From assembly GCA_015689735.1 (NCBI GenBank), contig WVSP01000001.1, positions 50,001 to 114,000 on the forward strand: a stretch of 64,000 bases of DNA, given 5' to 3'. Below are positions 9,267 to 19,432 of the stretch, one piece after another. The DNA comes from Rhodobacterales bacterium LSUCC0031. GTDB lineage: Bacteria; Pseudomonadota; Alphaproteobacteria; Rhodobacterales; Rhodobacteraceae. The notes below the pieces were generated by a model. That model was not told the origin of the DNA and did no database searches. It saw only the letters and a program-made list of their open reading frames with translations. The position numbers were made by a program, and so were the translations under genes. How positions within the stretch are numbered: the stretch's first letter is position 1; every line of letters begins with the position of its first letter.

Positions 9267-9392
9267 ATGAAGGTCAAGAACTCGCTCCGCTCGCTCAAGC
9301 AGCGTCACCGCGATTGCCGCGTCGTGCGCCGCAAGGGCCGGGTCTATGTGATCAACAAGACCCAGCGCCGGTTCAAAGCCCGCCAGGGCTGA
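9267..9392 (+). CDS. rpmJ: 50S ribosomal protein L36
   Basis: A 41-codon gene, starting [17 protein letters not shown] and ending FKARQG, preceded by GAAGGAGACAGGCC. The sequence is the zinc-free form of L36: only one Cys is present, so the C-x2-C...C...H zinc site of the other form is missing. It is a small basic protein of the large ribosomal subunit that binds 23S rRNA. A strong terminator follows at 9414-9442, and the upstream tRNA-Val may be on the same transcript. Confidence 0.97.
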   Translation: MKVKNSLRSLKQRHRDCRVVRRKGRVYVINKTQRRFKARQG

Positions 9393-9413
9393 TCCCGCGT
9401 GATCGGAATTCGG

Positions 9414-9442
9414 AAAAAAGCCGTCCTTCGGGGCGGCTTTTT
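9414..9442 (+). terminator. Intrinsic terminator after rpmJ
   Basis: Stem GCCGTCC (9420-9426), TTCG tetraloop, GGGCGGC (9431-9437) and a five-T run, flanked by six A on the 5' side. The A-tract also lets it serve the convergent hydrolase gene ending at 9464. Confidence 0.93.
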
Positions 9443-9463
9443 CTTTTGCCCGGTAGGCCTGCG

Positions 9464-10672
9464 TCAGCCGATCCGCGCGGCTGCATCGGCCAAAACCGCA
9501 AGCCCCGCCACAAGATCGGCCGCAGCGGTATCCTCTTCGAAGGCATGTGAAATTCCCTCGATCGATGGCACAAAGACCATGCCAACGGGCATCAAGGCCG
9601 CGACATTCGACGCATCGTGCAGCGCGCCCGACGGCATATGCCGCCATCGCCCCGGTACAACCGCCTCCGCCGATTGCGCCAGGATTGCTTGCAGACCGGC
9701 ATCCATCGGCATAGGCGACAAATCATGGCGCAGGCGTGTGGCCGTGATCTCGCAACCCGAACGGGTGGCCTCATCGGCAAGCAAAGCCATGATGGCAGCC
9801 TCCATCCGGTCGAGCCTGTCGCCATCGATATCGCGCCATTGCAGCGAGAATGTCGCCCGCCCCGGCACCACCGAGGCCGCACCCGGATGCAACGCGATCT
9901 GACCAATGGTCCAGACCGATTGCGGTGTCACGATATTGGCAAAGCGATCGGGCAGCGCGGTGGCGATATTTGCCGCGACAGAAAACGCATCGCGCCGATG
10001 CGCCATGGGTGTCGTGCCTGCGTGATTTTGCTGCCCCTTGATCGTGATCTGCATCTGCCGCAGCCCCACGATGCCGGTGACCACGCCAATCGCTTCGCCC
10101 GCCTGATCGAGCACGGGGCCTTGTTCGATATGCATCTCGAGGAAGGCGCTGAACTGCGCGGGATCAACGAAGGTGCCGACCCGACCGCCCAACTGCGCCC
10201 GCGCTTGCGCGAATGACAAGCCGTCTGAGGCAACAAGCCCATCGGCCGCGGCCAAATCTAACTTTCCCGCCCAGACAGAACTCCCGGTCAAGGCACCAAA
10301 GCGACCTTCCTCGTCCTGGAAACTGACTACAGAAATCGCAGGTCCACCCGATTCGCGCGCGGCGCGGGCAATTTCGAGGGCCGCGACCACGCCAAGCGCG
10401 CCATCCAGCCACCCGCCCTCGGGCTGGGTGTCGGTATGCGAGCCCAGCAAGAGCGATCGCCCCTCGGCGAGACCGAACAGATTGCCCACCGGGTCAAAAT
10501 GCGCGGCAAGCCCTGCTGCCGTCATCCGTGCGGCCAGCCAATCGCGCGCGGCCAGATCCTCAGATGAAAAGGCGCGGCGGCGCACGCCCATGCTGGCACT
10601 GTCACCCCCGATCCGGCGCAGCGCGGTCAAGTCGTCAAGGAAACGGGCCGGATCGACGGGAATGGTTTTCAT
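9464..10672 (-). CDS. M20-family Zn hydrolase (allantoate amidohydrolase / N-carbamoyl-L-amino-acid hydrolase type)
   Basis: A 402-residue peptidase M20/amidase of the AllC/HyuC group. Visible metal-site motifs are [20 protein letters not shown] (His and Asp), [10 protein letters not shown] (Glu), [10 protein letters not shown] (His) and a late SGALHDASN (His). These enzymes hydrolyse allantoate, N-carbamoyl amino acids or ureidoglycine-type substrates using two metal ions; the exact substrate cannot be told from sequence. The start is the ATG at 10672. The same frame stays open far upstream to 12298, but that part is antisense to two real genes. It diverges from the phosphatase gene at 10772. 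Confidence 0.88.
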   Translation of the reverse strand: MKTIPVDPARFLDDLTALRRIGGDSASMGVRRRAFSSEDLAARDWLAARMTAAGLAAHFDPVGNLFGLAEGRSLLLGSHTDTQPEGGWLDGALGVVAALEIARAARESGGPAISVVSFQDEEGRFGALTGSSVWAGKLDLAAADGLVASDGLSFAQARAQLGGRVGTFVDPAQFSAFLEMHIEQGPVLDQAGEAIGVVTGIVGLRQMQITIKGQQNHAGTTPMAHRRDAFSVAANIATALPDRFANIVTPQSVWTIGQIALHPGAASVVPGRATFSLQWRDIDGDRLDRMEAAIMALLADEATRSGCEITATRLRHDLSPMPMDAGLQAILAQSAEAVVPGRWRHMPSGALHDASNVAALMPVGMVFVPSIEGISHAFEEDTAAADLVAGLAVLADAAARIG

Positions 10673-10771
10673 AACCCTGTTGAACCACGCCAAATTGCAT
10701 GCGTCCAGCCGGGCCTTGCGATCCGGGCCATGATCGCCCATCACCCCCCTATAGCCGCGAAAGGAAGCGAC

Positions 10772-11422
10772 ATGGGTGAATTGGTTCTCGTGCGTCACGG
10801 TCAGGCAAACTCGGCCGCCGATGACGAGGCAGGCTATGACCGCCTTTCCGAGCTTGGACATCAACAGGCGCGCTGGCTGGGCGACTGGTTGCGCGACCAT
10901 GACGCGCCCTTTGACCGCGTCTTGACCGGGTCGCTGCGCCGCCACCGCGAAACCTTGGCTGCCATGGGCGATATGGGTGCCGAACCAGAGGTCGATGCTC
11001 GCCTGAACGAACTGGATTATTTCAACCTGTCCAAGGCACATGCCGCGCGCAACGGGATTGCCCGACCAACGCCCGAGACCTTCGTCCACCACATTACCGA
11101 TGTGATGCAAGCCTGGCAGCGCGCAGAGATTCAAGGCGATGAAAGCTACAACAGTTTCGAGGGACGTGTGGCCGAAATGCTGACGCTCGCTGCGCGGCCA
11201 GGTCGCCGCGTGCTGTGTGTGACTTCCGGCGGTGTAATCGGCATGATGGCGCGGCATCTTCTCGATCTTGATATCCGGCGCATGGCCCATTTGCTGGTGC
11301 CGATCCGCAATTGCTCGATTCACCGGGTGATGGTCTTGCCCGATACGCAAATCTTGGCAGGCTTCAACGCCACCCCGCATCTGGACGGGCCTGACCGCAT
11401 CCATGCAAGGACGGAGTATTGA
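10772..11422 (+). CDS. Histidine phosphatase superfamily protein
   Basis: A 216-residue protein opening with the phosphohistidine motif [10 protein letters not shown] (RHG near residue 9). [11 protein letters not shown] segment and a CVTSGGVIG motif near the C-terminus give the other phosphate-pocket residues of the phosphoglycerate mutase-like fold. The substrate is unknown; Rhodobacterales annotations usually give only the family. The start at 10772 is backed by AAGGAA. It abuts the saccharopine dehydrogenase-like gene with no gap, so the two are probably one operon. Confidence 0.85.
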   Translation: MGELVLVRHGQANSAADDEAGYDRLSELGHQQARWLGDWLRDHDAPFDRVLTGSLRRHRETLAAMGDMGAEPEVDARLNELDYFNLSKAHAARNGIARPTPETFVHHITDVMQAWQRAEIQGDESYNSFEGRVAEMLTLAARPGRRVLCVTSGGVIGMMARHLLDLDIRRMAHLLVPIRNCSIHRVMVLPDTQILAGFNATPHLDGPDRIHARTEY

Positions 11423-12514
11423 ATGGTCCATCTCTGGGTCCGCGCTGAAAGCCGCCCGAACGAGGATCGCGTCGGCCTGACGCCCCAAGGGGCGGCAGCG
11501 CTCATCGCGGCTGGCTTTCGTGTCACGGTCGAGGACAGCCCGCGCCGCATTCTGCCCCTCGCCGATTATGTCGCCGCCGGCGCTGATACGGCCCCCGCCC
11601 ATAGCTGGCCCACGGCCCCGCGCGAGGCGATCATCTTTGGCCTCAAGGAATTGCCCGAGGATGGCACACCGCTTTGCCATCGCCACATCATGTTCGGCCA
11701 TGCCTATAAGGGGCAGGCGGCCGGGCGGGTACTGCTCGATCGCTTCGCCAAGGGTGGCGGCACGCTTTACGATCTGGAATATCTCGTCGATGCCGATGGT
11801 CGGCGTGTCGCAGCCTTTGGGTATTGGGCGGGCTATGCGGGGGCGGCTGTCTCGGCCATGGCGCTGATCGCGCAGGCCAGGGGCCGGATTTGCCCGCCCA
11901 TCGCGCCGATGGCTGATGCGGCATCGCTCAAGGCCACGATCAAACCTTCGCTTTCCGCCCTGCCGCAACCCCCGCGCGTGATCATCATCGGAGCCAAGGG
12001 CCGCGTCGGCACAGGCGCCGCCGATTTCTGCCGCGCCATGGGTCTGGAGGCAACGCTTTGGGACATGGATGAGACCGCCCATGGCGGCCCCTTCCCCGAG
12101 ATCCTCAACCACGAGATCTTTCTCAACTGCATCCTCGCCATGCCTGGCGTGCCTGTTTTCATCCCCAACAGCGCCAAGACCGCACCACGCGCCTTGCGCG
12201 TCATTGGCGATATCGCCTGCGATCCCGGTTCCGATTTCTCTCCGATCAAGGTTTACGACCAGATCACCGATTGGGCCGCCCCCGCGCGCCGTGTCCATGA
12301 CGCACCGCCGCTTGATGTGATGGCGATCGACAATCTGCCCTCGCTTCTACCGCGCGAAAGCTCGCAGGATTATGCCGCCCAACTTCTGCCCAGCTTGTTG
12401 ACGCTCGACCACATCGACCAAGGCGTCTGGGCGCGGGCGAAAGCCGCCTTTGACCGGCATATCGCCACAGCCCAAGCCCTTCATCTTTCCAGAAATACGC
12501 ACCCCGGCGCTTAG
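11423..12514 (+). CDS. Saccharopine dehydrogenase-like protein (lysine-forming type)
   Basis: A 363-residue protein of the Lys1/alanine dehydrogenase fold. The N-terminus ([20 protein letters not shown]) is the AlaDh/PNT N-terminal signature with conserved Arg and Lys/His residues, followed by [11 protein letters not shown] and a Rossmann segment [13 protein letters not shown] (about residues 190-202). Fungal relatives interconvert saccharopine with lysine and 2-oxoglutarate using NAD. Bacteria that make lysine through diaminopimelate, as dapE at 15491 suggests, may use it differently. It overlaps the convergent sulfotransferase-like gene by 4 bases. Confidence 0.85.
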   Translation: MVHLWVRAESRPNEDRVGLTPQGAAALIAAGFRVTVEDSPRRILPLADYVAAGADTAPAHSWPTAPREAIIFGLKELPEDGTPLCHRHIMFGHAYKGQAAGRVLLDRFAKGGGTLYDLEYLVDADGRRVAAFGYWAGYAGAAVSAMALIAQARGRICPPIAPMADAASLKATIKPSLSALPQPPRVIIIGAKGRVGTGAADFCRAMGLEATLWDMDETAHGGPFPEILNHEIFLNCILAMPGVPVFIPNSAKTAPRALRVIGDIACDPGSDFSPIKVYDQITDWAAPARRVHDAPPLDVMAIDNLPSLLPRESSQDYAAQLLPSLLTLDHIDQGVWARAKAAFDRHIATAQALHLSRNTHPGA

Positions 12515-13218
12515 CGCAGGGGCAAGGCCACCGCGCGCATCGCCTCGTAGAGCGGCAATGCTTCGGCCAATAGCGCGGCGCATTCTGGCGGCACCTCGGG
12601 CAATGGCCCCTCGGCCCCCGCAAAGCCGGTCGAGCGGTGGACCGCGTGATACCAATGCGCGGCCCAGACCCCGTCAAAGGGCCGCGCCCCAGCGGGCCAT
12701 GCCAGCATTTTCGGGCGAAAGGACAGGCCGATCTCGGCGCAAAGCGCGCCCAGCGCGCGGTCAGGGTGGGCGCGGATATCCTCGGCCGCGATCACCGGGC
12801 CGCCCAGGGCCTGCCAAAGGCGCATCTGCTGGGGATAGCCGATATCTTCCAGCGTGATCTCATCGCGCTTTTCGGCGTAGCTTGCGATCACCCGCGCCGG
12901 GTGGCGGATCAGGTGGATATTGACACAGCCCCCCGCCCAATCGAGTGGAAAGCCCGGCATCATGTGATGGGGCATATGCTTCATGTACCAATGCGCGGCC
13001 CCCTCCGGCACCGGGCCAGCACAGCGGGCTGCAACACCCACGGGGTCGCTTTCATGGGCCGCAAGAATGGCCCCACGCATCGGGTGATCGGCCCCGCTTG
13101 CCGCGAGATAGGGGGCATAGAACGGCTCGTCCCAGACCGCGCAATCACCGCGCGCGGCGAAGGCATACATCATCGCCGTCGATAGATTCCGTGGCCCCGA
13201 CCACATCGCGATCTTCAC
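12511..13218 (-). CDS. Sulfotransferase-like protein
   Basis: A 235-residue protein starting at a GTG (13218) preceded by AAGGGGGAA. The N-terminal MWSGPRNLSTAMMYAF resembles the P-loop-like phosphosulfate-binding loop of PAPS-dependent sulfotransferases. IHLIRHPARVIASY matches the second (3'-phosphate-binding) motif of that fold. Family members move sulfate from PAPS to small molecules or sugars, but the acceptor is unknown, and some relatives of this short class may not be true sulfotransferases. Upstream in-frame sequence to 13401 has no family similarity. Confidence 0.75.
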   Translation of the reverse strand: MKIAMWSGPRNLSTAMMYAFAARGDCAVWDEPFYAPYLAASGADHPMRGAILAAHESDPVGVAARCAGPVPEGAAHWYMKHMPHHMMPGFPLDWAGGCVNIHLIRHPARVIASYAEKRDEITLEDIGYPQQMRLWQALGGPVIAAEDIRAHPDRALGALCAEIGLSFRPKMLAWPAGARPFDGVWAAHWYHAVHRSTGFAGAEGPLPEVPPECAALLAEALPLYEAMRAVALPLR

Positions 13219-13301
13219 GATCTTCCCCCTTGCGCAGCGTGTTGGCCCATCCATTGGCCAAGTGCCATGGCGGCACAAGGGGTCATCGGTTGATGTTGGA
13301 C

Positions 13302-13493
13302 TTAGGATTTGATTGCGCAGGTATTGATCCCGAGAAGCCGATAGAGCGGGCAAAAGCCCACCAGCCCGGTCACGAGCGGCACAAGGCCGATCCAGCCCCA
13401 CGGGGTTTGTGGGCCGAAAAAGACCAGCGCCAAAAGCCCAAGTCCCAAGACAACACGCAACGCGCGATCGATCATACCTTCATTACGGGACAT
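13302..13493 (-). CDS. DUF2892 / YgaP-type small membrane protein
   Basis: A 63-residue protein with two membrane segments (about residues 11-28 and 31-50) and the family hallmarks NEGMIDRALRVVLG at the start and GFCPLYRLLGINTC near the end. This matches the DUF2892 domain that forms the membrane anchor of YgaP-type rhodanese proteins; here it stands alone. The role is unknown. AAAGGAATC lies 7 bases before the start. Confidence 0.88.
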   Translation of the reverse strand: MSRNEGMIDRALRVVLGLGLLALVFFGPQTPWGWIGLVPLVTGLVGFCPLYRLLGINTCAIKS

Positions 13494-13664
13494 GCAGAGA
13501 TTCCTTTCTACTCAGCGAAGCGATATTCTAACCCATAGCCTCGGTTTTCGTGTGTGACACTGTCACCGATCAATGCATGCATCGCGCAAGATTGGCCGTA
13601 TCGCGGGCATCACTCTGCGATAGGCGGGATTGACCCGCGCCCCTTTCCGGCGCAGATCGATGTT

Positions 13665-13997
13665 ATGACCGACGAACCCAAACCGCGCCGCGCGCAGCAT
13701 GTCTATACCCTTGTGGTCGAAGTTGGCCGCAGGGCGGGCGATGGCCTTCCGGACAAGGCCACGGGTGCCGCCCTTTTGTGCTACGCCTCTGGCGTGGATG
13801 AGGCCGAGGCCGTGCGTGAAACCGTAGCGATCCTCAAGCAAGCCGATCTAGCGCCCCTTGATGTCACCGGCCATGGCACACGGGAAGAGCGGATCGCCGC
13901 CGGCGACGAGATCGACGATGAGGAGGCCGCGCTCATGCAGCGCGCGGCAGAGGAAAACGCAGTCATCGTGGCACAGATGACCCCGTTTTTCGACTGA
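13665..13997 (+). CDS. Conserved hypothetical protein, acidic
   Basis: A 110-residue protein from the ATG at 13665; no signal peptide or membrane segment. The first part (HVYTLVVEVGRRAGDGLPD) looks like a beta strand and loop, followed by a helical, acidic C-terminal half (DEIDDEEAALMQRAAEEN). I do not recognise a named family. It ends five bases before the convergent Hint-like gene. The frame extends upstream to 13554 but that part looks non-coding. Confidence 0.7.
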   Translation: MTDEPKPRRAQHVYTLVVEVGRRAGDGLPDKATGAALLCYASGVDEAEAVRETVAILKQADLAPLDVTGHGTREERIAAGDEIDDEEAALMQRAAEENAVIVAQMTPFFD

Positions 13998-14002
13998 TAC
14001 AG

Positions 14003-15097
14003 TTAAAGCAACCCGCGCCGCCCCTTGGCAGAGGCGGCGATCAAGGCTTGCGCCGCTGCCCTGTCGAGCACCGGCAAGCATGGCGTGCGGTCGGTCTGGC
14101 TCAGATTGCGCTGCGTACCACCACCCTCGGCAGTGATCACATCGGCAAGTAGTGCGGTTTCAACGCCGCAACGATCAACTGCGACGCAGGCGTGATCATC
14201 CAGCATCAGATGATACATATCGCGCACCGGCAGCCGCCGATCATATCGTGCGCCATGACTGGACGTCAGATCACCGGCACTGATCAAGACACGCTCATGG
14301 CCAAACAGAAATTCGACCGCTGGGCCGGATCGCATGATGCGGGTCGCCGATGTGGTGACAATATCTTGCGCCAATCCGAAATAGGGCGCGCGCAACAAGA
14401 TCGGCGCCATTCGCCCAAGGCAAAGGCGCGGGCGGCGCGCGATCCAGCGGAGGGGCTTGGGCGGCCCCTCTGTCAGGATCAACGTCATTTCCGGCCGCAA
14501 GGCGTGGACAGGCACCGGCCCCTGCGTGGTGGCAAGGATCGCCTCCGCGCCCAGCGCTGGAAGATCGCTTGAGGCAACATGGAAATTGGCAATCGCCGCG
14601 ACATGACAGACTTGCAAGAACCCCGCATCGCGCGGAAACAGCGCGTCGACCCGCGCCGCATGCGCGACGCCCAAGCGCAAGCGTTCCTTGTGACCGCGGT
14701 CATGATTGACGAACTCGACCAGATCGCCACGGCCACGGGCGCAACACAGATAGCGCAAACCGATGATCTCACCTGGACGGGCAAAACCTGCGGCGGTGGT
14801 GCAATCCAGGTCACCGTGAACCAGCCGCAAGGCACCCTCACGCGTTGCAAAGAGGGCCACGGCGGATGCTACCTCAGCCGCGCCTTGCCACAACCTGACG
14901 AACGCTTTGCCCGCCACGTAGGGCATGCAAAATTCCAGCAGAAGCGACATGGCCGCGAACAGCTCGGCCTTGGGGCTGAGTGGCGGCAGGATGCGGGCCT
15001 GACCAAGATCCCACACGCCAAGCCATTGCTCTTGACCGACAATGAACGCATCGCCCATGCGGGCATCGCAATGATCGCGCAAGATGACAGGCGTCAC
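14003..15097 (-). CDS. Hint-domain-like protein, divergent
   Basis: About 364 residues if it starts at the GTG at 15097, which follows GAGGAG; the open frame continues to 15286, so the start is uncertain. The C-terminal half resembles the Hint (hedgehog/intein) proteins common in Rhodobacterales: TTQGPVPVHALRPEM, PLRWIARRPRL, LFGHERVLISAGDL and DMYHLMLDDHACV. The usual Cys at the start of the Hint domain is not seen (LGAEAILATT) and the expected SPQHR-type motif reads TSATRIM, so self-cleavage is probably lost. The N-terminal half (about 1-190) is unrecognised. Its function is unknown. Confidence 0.7.
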   Translation of the reverse strand: MTPVILRDHCDARMGDAFIVGQEQWLGVWDLGQARILPPLSPKAELFAAMSLLLEFCMPYVAGKAFVRLWQGAAEVASAVALFATREGALRLVHGDLDCTTAAGFARPGEIIGLRYLCCARGRGDLVEFVNHDRGHKERLRLGVAHAARVDALFPRDAGFLQVCHVAAIANFHVASSDLPALGAEAILATTQGPVPVHALRPEMTLILTEGPPKPLRWIARRPRLCLGRMAPILLRAPYFGLAQDIVTTSATRIMRSGPAVEFLFGHERVLISAGDLTSSHGARYDRRLPVRDMYHLMLDDHACVAVDRCGVETALLADVITAEGGGTQRNLSQTDRTPCLPVLDRAAAQALIAASAKGRRGLL

Positions 15098-15490
15098 GCG
15101 ACAGCACTCCTCATCACCCGGGCCTCGTGGGATTTCAGCATGAGATGCGCCGCTAGGCCGTAGCCAAGATGCGTCGCGAGATCTGTCATCGCGCTCATGC
15201 CAGCCGTTGCCATGCCTCGCCTGCCCTCGTCGCGCGGCCTTGGGGCAGGTCTGAGCGCAAACGCGCGTTGCGGGCCGCCACGACAAGGCCCGGATTGGTC
15301 AACACGTCTTGCAATCTTGCGGTCTTGCGCCGCTGCCTGCCTCGGCTTTGCTTTCTTGTTTCTATGCTAAAGTAGTATTTATATCTCTAAAGTTGAAGTC
15401 GATCCTTGTCGCATGATGACCGAAACAGGCTGTTGTGCCTTCATGGTCACAGCGTTACGCCTTTGGCATCCCCTTGCCGGAGCCGCGCTA
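15098..15490. other. Intergenic region upstream of dapE
   Basis: No convincing gene is present. About 15350-15400 is AT-rich compared with its surroundings and probably holds the dapE promoter. It contains two CTAAAG direct repeats (15367-15372 and 15387-15392), 20 bp apart, or about two helical turns. Part of this gap could be the N-terminus of the Hint-like gene if that gene starts upstream of 15097. Confidence 0.4.
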
Positions 15491-16660
15491 ATGCCCATTG
15501 ATCCCGTCGATTTGACCGCAGCCCTTGTGCGCTGCCCTTCGGTCACCCCCGAAGAAGGGGGCGCATTGACCCTTCTTGAAGGCATGCTTGGCGCGGCAGG
15601 GTTTGCGTGCTGGCGCGTGGACCGCAACGGCACACCCAACCTCTTTGCACGTTGGGGCGACAAGAGGGCGTTTCGCATTTTCGGCTTTAACGGGCATACC
15701 GATGTCGTGCCTATCGGCGATGCCGATGCATGGACGTATCCCCCATTTTCCGCCCATCAGGCCGATGGCTGGCTTTACGGGCGGGGTGCGACCGACATGA
15801 AATCGGGTGTCGCGGCCTTTGTCGCAGCGGCGATCGATCTCGTGACCGAGGCACCCCCGAACGGTACAATCGTAATCGCGATCACCGGCGACGAAGAGGG
15901 GCCGGGCCGCGATGGCACCATCGCGATCCTCGACTGGATGCGCGAGACGGGCGAGCGGATGGATATCTGCATCGTGGGCGAGCCAACAAGCGTGACCCAT
16001 ATCGGGGACATGGTGAAAATCGGTCGCCGCGGATCGATGACCGCGCATTTCGAAGTGATCGGCAAACAAGGCCATTCCGCCTATCTGCACAAGGCGCTGA
16101 ACCCGATGCCTGCCGTGGCGCTTTTGGCCCACCGCCTCTCGTCGCATGTGCTCGACCACGGCACCGATCATTTCGACCCTTCGACCTTGTCGGTGACGAC
16201 GATCGACACGGGCAATGCTGCCTCGAACGTCATCCCGGCGCGCACGCGCATGACCGTGAACCTGCGCTTCAACGATCTGCACAGCGGGACCGCGCTGACC
16301 GAATGGCTGCGCGCGCAGGCCGATGCCGTCGCCGCCGAGATGGGGGTGGCGATCACGATGCAAAGCCAGATCTCGGGCGAGGCGTTTCTGACACCACCCG
16401 GCCCGCTTTCCGAACTGGTCACCCGCGCAATCCGTCAGGAAACCAACCAAAGCCCGGTCCTGTCCACCACGGGCGGCACATCTGATGCGCGCTTCGTCAA
16501 GGATCACTGCGCCGTCGTGGAATGCGGCCTTGTTGGCCACCGCATGCACGAGGTCGATGAACGCGTCTGGATCGACGATATCCACGACCTCAAGCGGATT
16601 TATGGCCGGATGCTGCGCAGCTATTTTGCTGACGGCCCCTTGGGCGCGCGAAACGGCTAG
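15491..16660 (+). CDS. dapE: Succinyl-diaminopimelate desuccinylase
   Basis: A 389-residue M20 metallopeptidase-fold enzyme that hydrolyses N-succinyl-LL-diaminopimelate in lysine and cell-wall precursor synthesis. Metal-ligand motifs are present in order: [42 protein letters not shown] and a C-terminal [10 protein letters not shown]. The lid/dimer domain lies between. An in-frame ATG at 15413 would add 26 residues; [20 protein letters not shown] at 15491 is the normal family start. It converges on the CAAX-type protease gene. Confidence 0.96.
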   Translation: MPIDPVDLTAALVRCPSVTPEEGGALTLLEGMLGAAGFACWRVDRNGTPNLFARWGDKRAFRIFGFNGHTDVVPIGDADAWTYPPFSAHQADGWLYGRGATDMKSGVAAFVAAAIDLVTEAPPNGTIVIAITGDEEGPGRDGTIAILDWMRETGERMDICIVGEPTSVTHIGDMVKIGRRGSMTAHFEVIGKQGHSAYLHKALNPMPAVALLAHRLSSHVLDHGTDHFDPSTLSVTTIDTGNAASNVIPARTRMTVNLRFNDLHSGTALTEWLRAQADAVAAEMGVAITMQSQISGEAFLTPPGPLSELVTRAIRQETNQSPVLSTTGGTSDARFVKDHCAVVECGLVGHRMHEVDERVWIDDIHDLKRIYGRMLRSYFADGPLGARNG

Positions 16661-16665
16661 GGGTT

Positions 16666-17556
16666 CTAGGCTTCTCTGCGCGCCAAAACCAGTCGGATGG
16701 CGGCCCAGACAATCACCATGACCACAGCGTCACGCGCTATGAGCCAGCCGAAATCCGCTTGCGTGACGATGGATGGCGGCAGGGTGAAAAGGGCAAGCCC
16801 CGAAAGCGGTCCATCAATCCCGACCAGCAAGATTGCTGTGCAATTATTGGCAAAATGAAAGCCCCACGCCGCCCCGATCGTACCAGTCTGCGCAGTCAGA
16901 TCAGCGGCCATCAGCGCGAAAAGAAAGATCGCACAGATCACCAACCACGCATTTTGCCCGTAAGTTTCAGGTTGAAAATGCAACATGGCGAAAACAGCCG
17001 CGGGAACGACCATCCAAACGATCGGCGCGGCATAGCGCGCGGCAAGCTGTGTCTGGAAATAGCCACGAAACAGTACCTCTTCGGCACCGGTCTGGATCAA
17101 AACCGCCACAAGGGCGAGCGGCAGGAAAGCCGCCCATAATCCCGTGGGAAGATTGCGCGCAGGCGTCACCGTCGATGGCAACAGCGCATTGATTGCATAA
17201 ATCGCGGCGCAAATTCCTGCGGCCAGAGCAAAGTCGCGCATCAACCGCTCGCGCCTGCCAAAAAGCGACCATAATGGGCGGGCATGCATCAGCCACGCCG
17301 CAACCATCGGGCCAATTCCCATACCGACAAAGGTCGCCAAAACCAAAAGCGTCGCAGTTGGGCTGTCGGCTGTGGCCATGTGGACAAGCCAGACCTGCGC
17401 GCCGCTCCAACCGCTGATCGCCACCAAGAGAAAGAACAGCGCCGCAATGAAACCGAGGTAAATTGCGGTCGCCATGCCCAAGCCGATGGCCAACCGCCAG
17501 ACCGCCGACTTTGCGCGCGCCGGCGCCACCAAGGCCTCATATGCGCCGTATTGCAT
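16666..17556 (-). CDS. CPBP-family intramembrane metalloprotease
   Basis: A 296-residue polytopic membrane protein with about eight hydrophobic segments. The CPBP/CAAX protease motifs are visible: EEVLFRGYFQ (EExxxR) at about 165-174, a histidine in FAMLHFQPE, and the late WGFHFANN. Such proteins are membrane-embedded proteases of the Abi/Rce1 type; bacterial substrates are mostly unknown. An AGG lies just before the ATG. The upstream neighbour ilvD is divergent. Confidence 0.85.
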   Translation of the reverse strand: MQYGAYEALVAPARAKSAVWRLAIGLGMATAIYLGFIAALFFLLVAISGWSGAQVWLVHMATADSPTATLLVLATFVGMGIGPMVAAWLMHARPLWSLFGRRERLMRDFALAAGICAAIYAINALLPSTVTPARNLPTGLWAAFLPLALVAVLIQTGAEEVLFRGYFQTQLAARYAAPIVWMVVPAAVFAMLHFQPETYGQNAWLVICAIFLFALMAADLTAQTGTIGAAWGFHFANNCTAILLVGIDGPLSGLALFTLPPSIVTQADFGWLIARDAVVMVIVWAAIRLVLARREA

Positions 17557-17698
17557 CAAACCTACCCTTGGTGCTCATTCCTGACCGATAGTCTAATCCG
17601 CATGAAAAGATGCGGCAATCACGCTTGTCTGCCCGGTGTCAGACGTCTATTTCCTCCCGAAATCAACGCTGCTGCAAACGCTTTAGGGGGGCCAGCAC

Positions 17699-19432
17699 AT
17701 GTCGTCAGCCAAATTCGACAAATCCAAACTGCCAAGTCGACATGTGACCGAGGGCGCATCGCGCGCGCCGCATCGGTCGTATTTCTACGCGATGGGGCTC
17801 AACGACGAGGAAATCCATCAGCCCTTCGTTGGCGTTGCAACCTGCTGGAACGAAGCGGCTCCTTGCAACATCTCGCTCAACCGTCAGGCGCAGGCCGTCA
17901 AGATCGGCGTCAAGAACGGCGGCGGCACGCCGCGCGAGTTCACCACGATCACCGTCACCGATGGTATCGCAATGGGCCATGAGGGGATGCGCTCCAGCCT
18001 TGCCTCGCGCGATGCGATCACCGACACCGTTGAGCTGACGATGCGCGGCCATTGCTATGACGCGCTTGTGGGCCTTGCGGGCTGCGACAAGTCTCTGCCG
18101 GGGATGATGATGGCGATGGTGCGCTTGAACGTGCCGTCCGTCTTCATCTATGGCGGCTCGATCCTTCCGGGTCGTCTGGATGGCAAGGATATCACCGTTC
18201 AGGACGTGTTCGAGGCCGTGGGCCAGCATCAGGCGGGCAACCTGTCGGACGAGGCCTTGGCGATCATCGAGCGCGTCGCCTGCCCCAGCGCGGGTGCCTG
18301 TGGCGGTCAGTTCACTGCCAATACGATGGCTTGCGTCTCTGAGGCGATCGGTCTGGCGCTGCCCAACTCTTCCGGCGCACCCGCACCTTACGAAACCCGC
18401 GACCAATATGGCGTGGCCTCGGGCGAGGCGGTGATGAAGCTGATCGCCTCGGGCCTGCGTCCGCGCGATATCGTAACGCGCAAATCGCTGGAAAACGCAG
18501 CCCGCGTCGTGGCCTGTACGGGCGGTTCGACCAACGCCGGTCTGCACCTGCCGGCCATTGCACATGAAGCGGGGATCGATTTCGACCTGTTCGATGTCTG
18601 CGAGATCTTCAAGGAAACGCCCTATTTCGTCGACATGAAGCCCGGCGGCCAATACGTTGCCAAGGATCTTTACGAAGTGGGCGGCGTGCCTGTGGTGATG
18701 AAGGAATTGCGCAAGATCGGCCTCATCCACGAAGATTGCATGACCGTCACCGGCCGCACCATGGGCGAGGAACTCGACCTCATCACCCGTGAAGCCGATG
18801 GCAAGGTCATCCACCCCGCCGCCACCCCGATCACCGCAACCGGCGGTGTTGTGGGCCTCAAGGGCAATCTGGCCCCTGAGGGCGCGATCGTAAAGGTCGC
18901 TGGCATGTCGGCAAAGGAACAGGTGTTTACCGGCCCAGCCCGCGTCTTCGAATGCGAGGAAGACGCTTTCGAAGCGGTCAAGAACCGCGCCTATCAGGAA
19001 GGCGAAGTGATCGTCATTCGCAACGAAGGGCCGCGTGGCGGCCCCGGCATGCGCGAAATGCTCGCCACGACCAGCGCGATCTCGGGTCAAGGCATGGGCA
19101 AGAAGGTGGCGTTGATCACCGATGGCCGTTTCTCGGGTGCAACCCGCGGCTTCTGTGTCGGCCATGTCGGCCCCGAGGCGGCAATCGGCGGCCCCATCGG
19201 CTTGCTGAAAGATGGCGACATGATCACCATCAACGCGATCACCGGCGAATTGTCAGTCGCCCTGAGCGAGGCCGAGTTGGACACCCGCCGCAAAGCTTGG
19301 TCCGGCCCGCGCGAAACCATTTATGAAACCGGCGCACTATGGAAATACGCGCAATTGGTCGGCCCGGCGGTCAAGGGTGCCGTCACCCATCCCGGCGCGA
19401 CCAAGGAAAAGCATGTCTACGCCGATATCTAA
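17699..19432 (+). CDS. ilvD: Dihydroxy-acid dehydratase
   Basis: A 577-residue Fe-S enzyme that makes the 2-oxo acids of valine, leucine and isoleucine from their dihydroxy precursors. Cluster-associated cysteines lie in [28 protein letters not shown] and [19 protein letters not shown], and the C-terminal [20 protein letters not shown] region is intact. Full length for the family. The next gene starts inside its last 20 bases, so it is probably co-transcribed. Confidence 0.97.
   Translation: MSSAKFDKSKLPSRHVTEGASRAPHRSYFYAMGLNDEEIHQPFVGVATCWNEAAPCNISLNRQAQAVKIGVKNGGGTPREFTTITVTDGIAMGHEGMRSSLASRDAITDTVELTMRGHCYDALVGLAGCDKSLPGMMMAMVRLNVPSVFIYGGSILPGRLDGKDITVQDVFEAVGQHQAGNLSDEALAIIERVACPSAGACGGQFTANTMACVSEAIGLALPNSSGAPAPYETRDQYGVASGEAVMKLIASGLRPRDIVTRKSLENAARVVACTGGSTNAGLHLPAIAHEAGIDFDLFDVCEIFKETPYFVDMKPGGQYVAKDLYEVGGVPVVMKELRKIGLIHEDCMTVTGRTMGEELDLITREADGKVIHPAATPITATGGVVGLKGNLAPEGAIVKVAGMSAKEQVFTGPARVFECEEDAFEAVKNRAYQEGEVIVIRNEGPRGGPGMREMLATTSAISGQGMGKKVALITDGRFSGATRGFCVGHVGPEAAIGGPIGLLKDGDMITINAITGELSVALSEAELDTRRKAWSGPRETIYETGALWKYAQLVGPAVKGAVTHPGATKEKHVYADI

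Noticed and set aside
9464..12298. A single 944-residue open frame on the minus strand
   Set aside because: Only the last 402 residues (from 10672) match an M20 hydrolase. The first 542 residues are antisense to the histidine phosphatase and saccharopine dehydrogenase-like genes, have low-complexity composition and no family features. High GC leaves long antisense frames open.
12478..12514. A leader-like CTTCATCTTTCCAGAAATAC sequence at the end of the saccharopine dehydrogenase-like gene
   Set aside because: It looks vaguely like the element leader but lacks the core and both hairpins.
17705..19165. A 486-residue frame antisense to ilvD
   Set aside because: ilvD is unmistakable on the plus strand; the antisense frame is rich in Arg, His, Gly and Asp and shows no domain.
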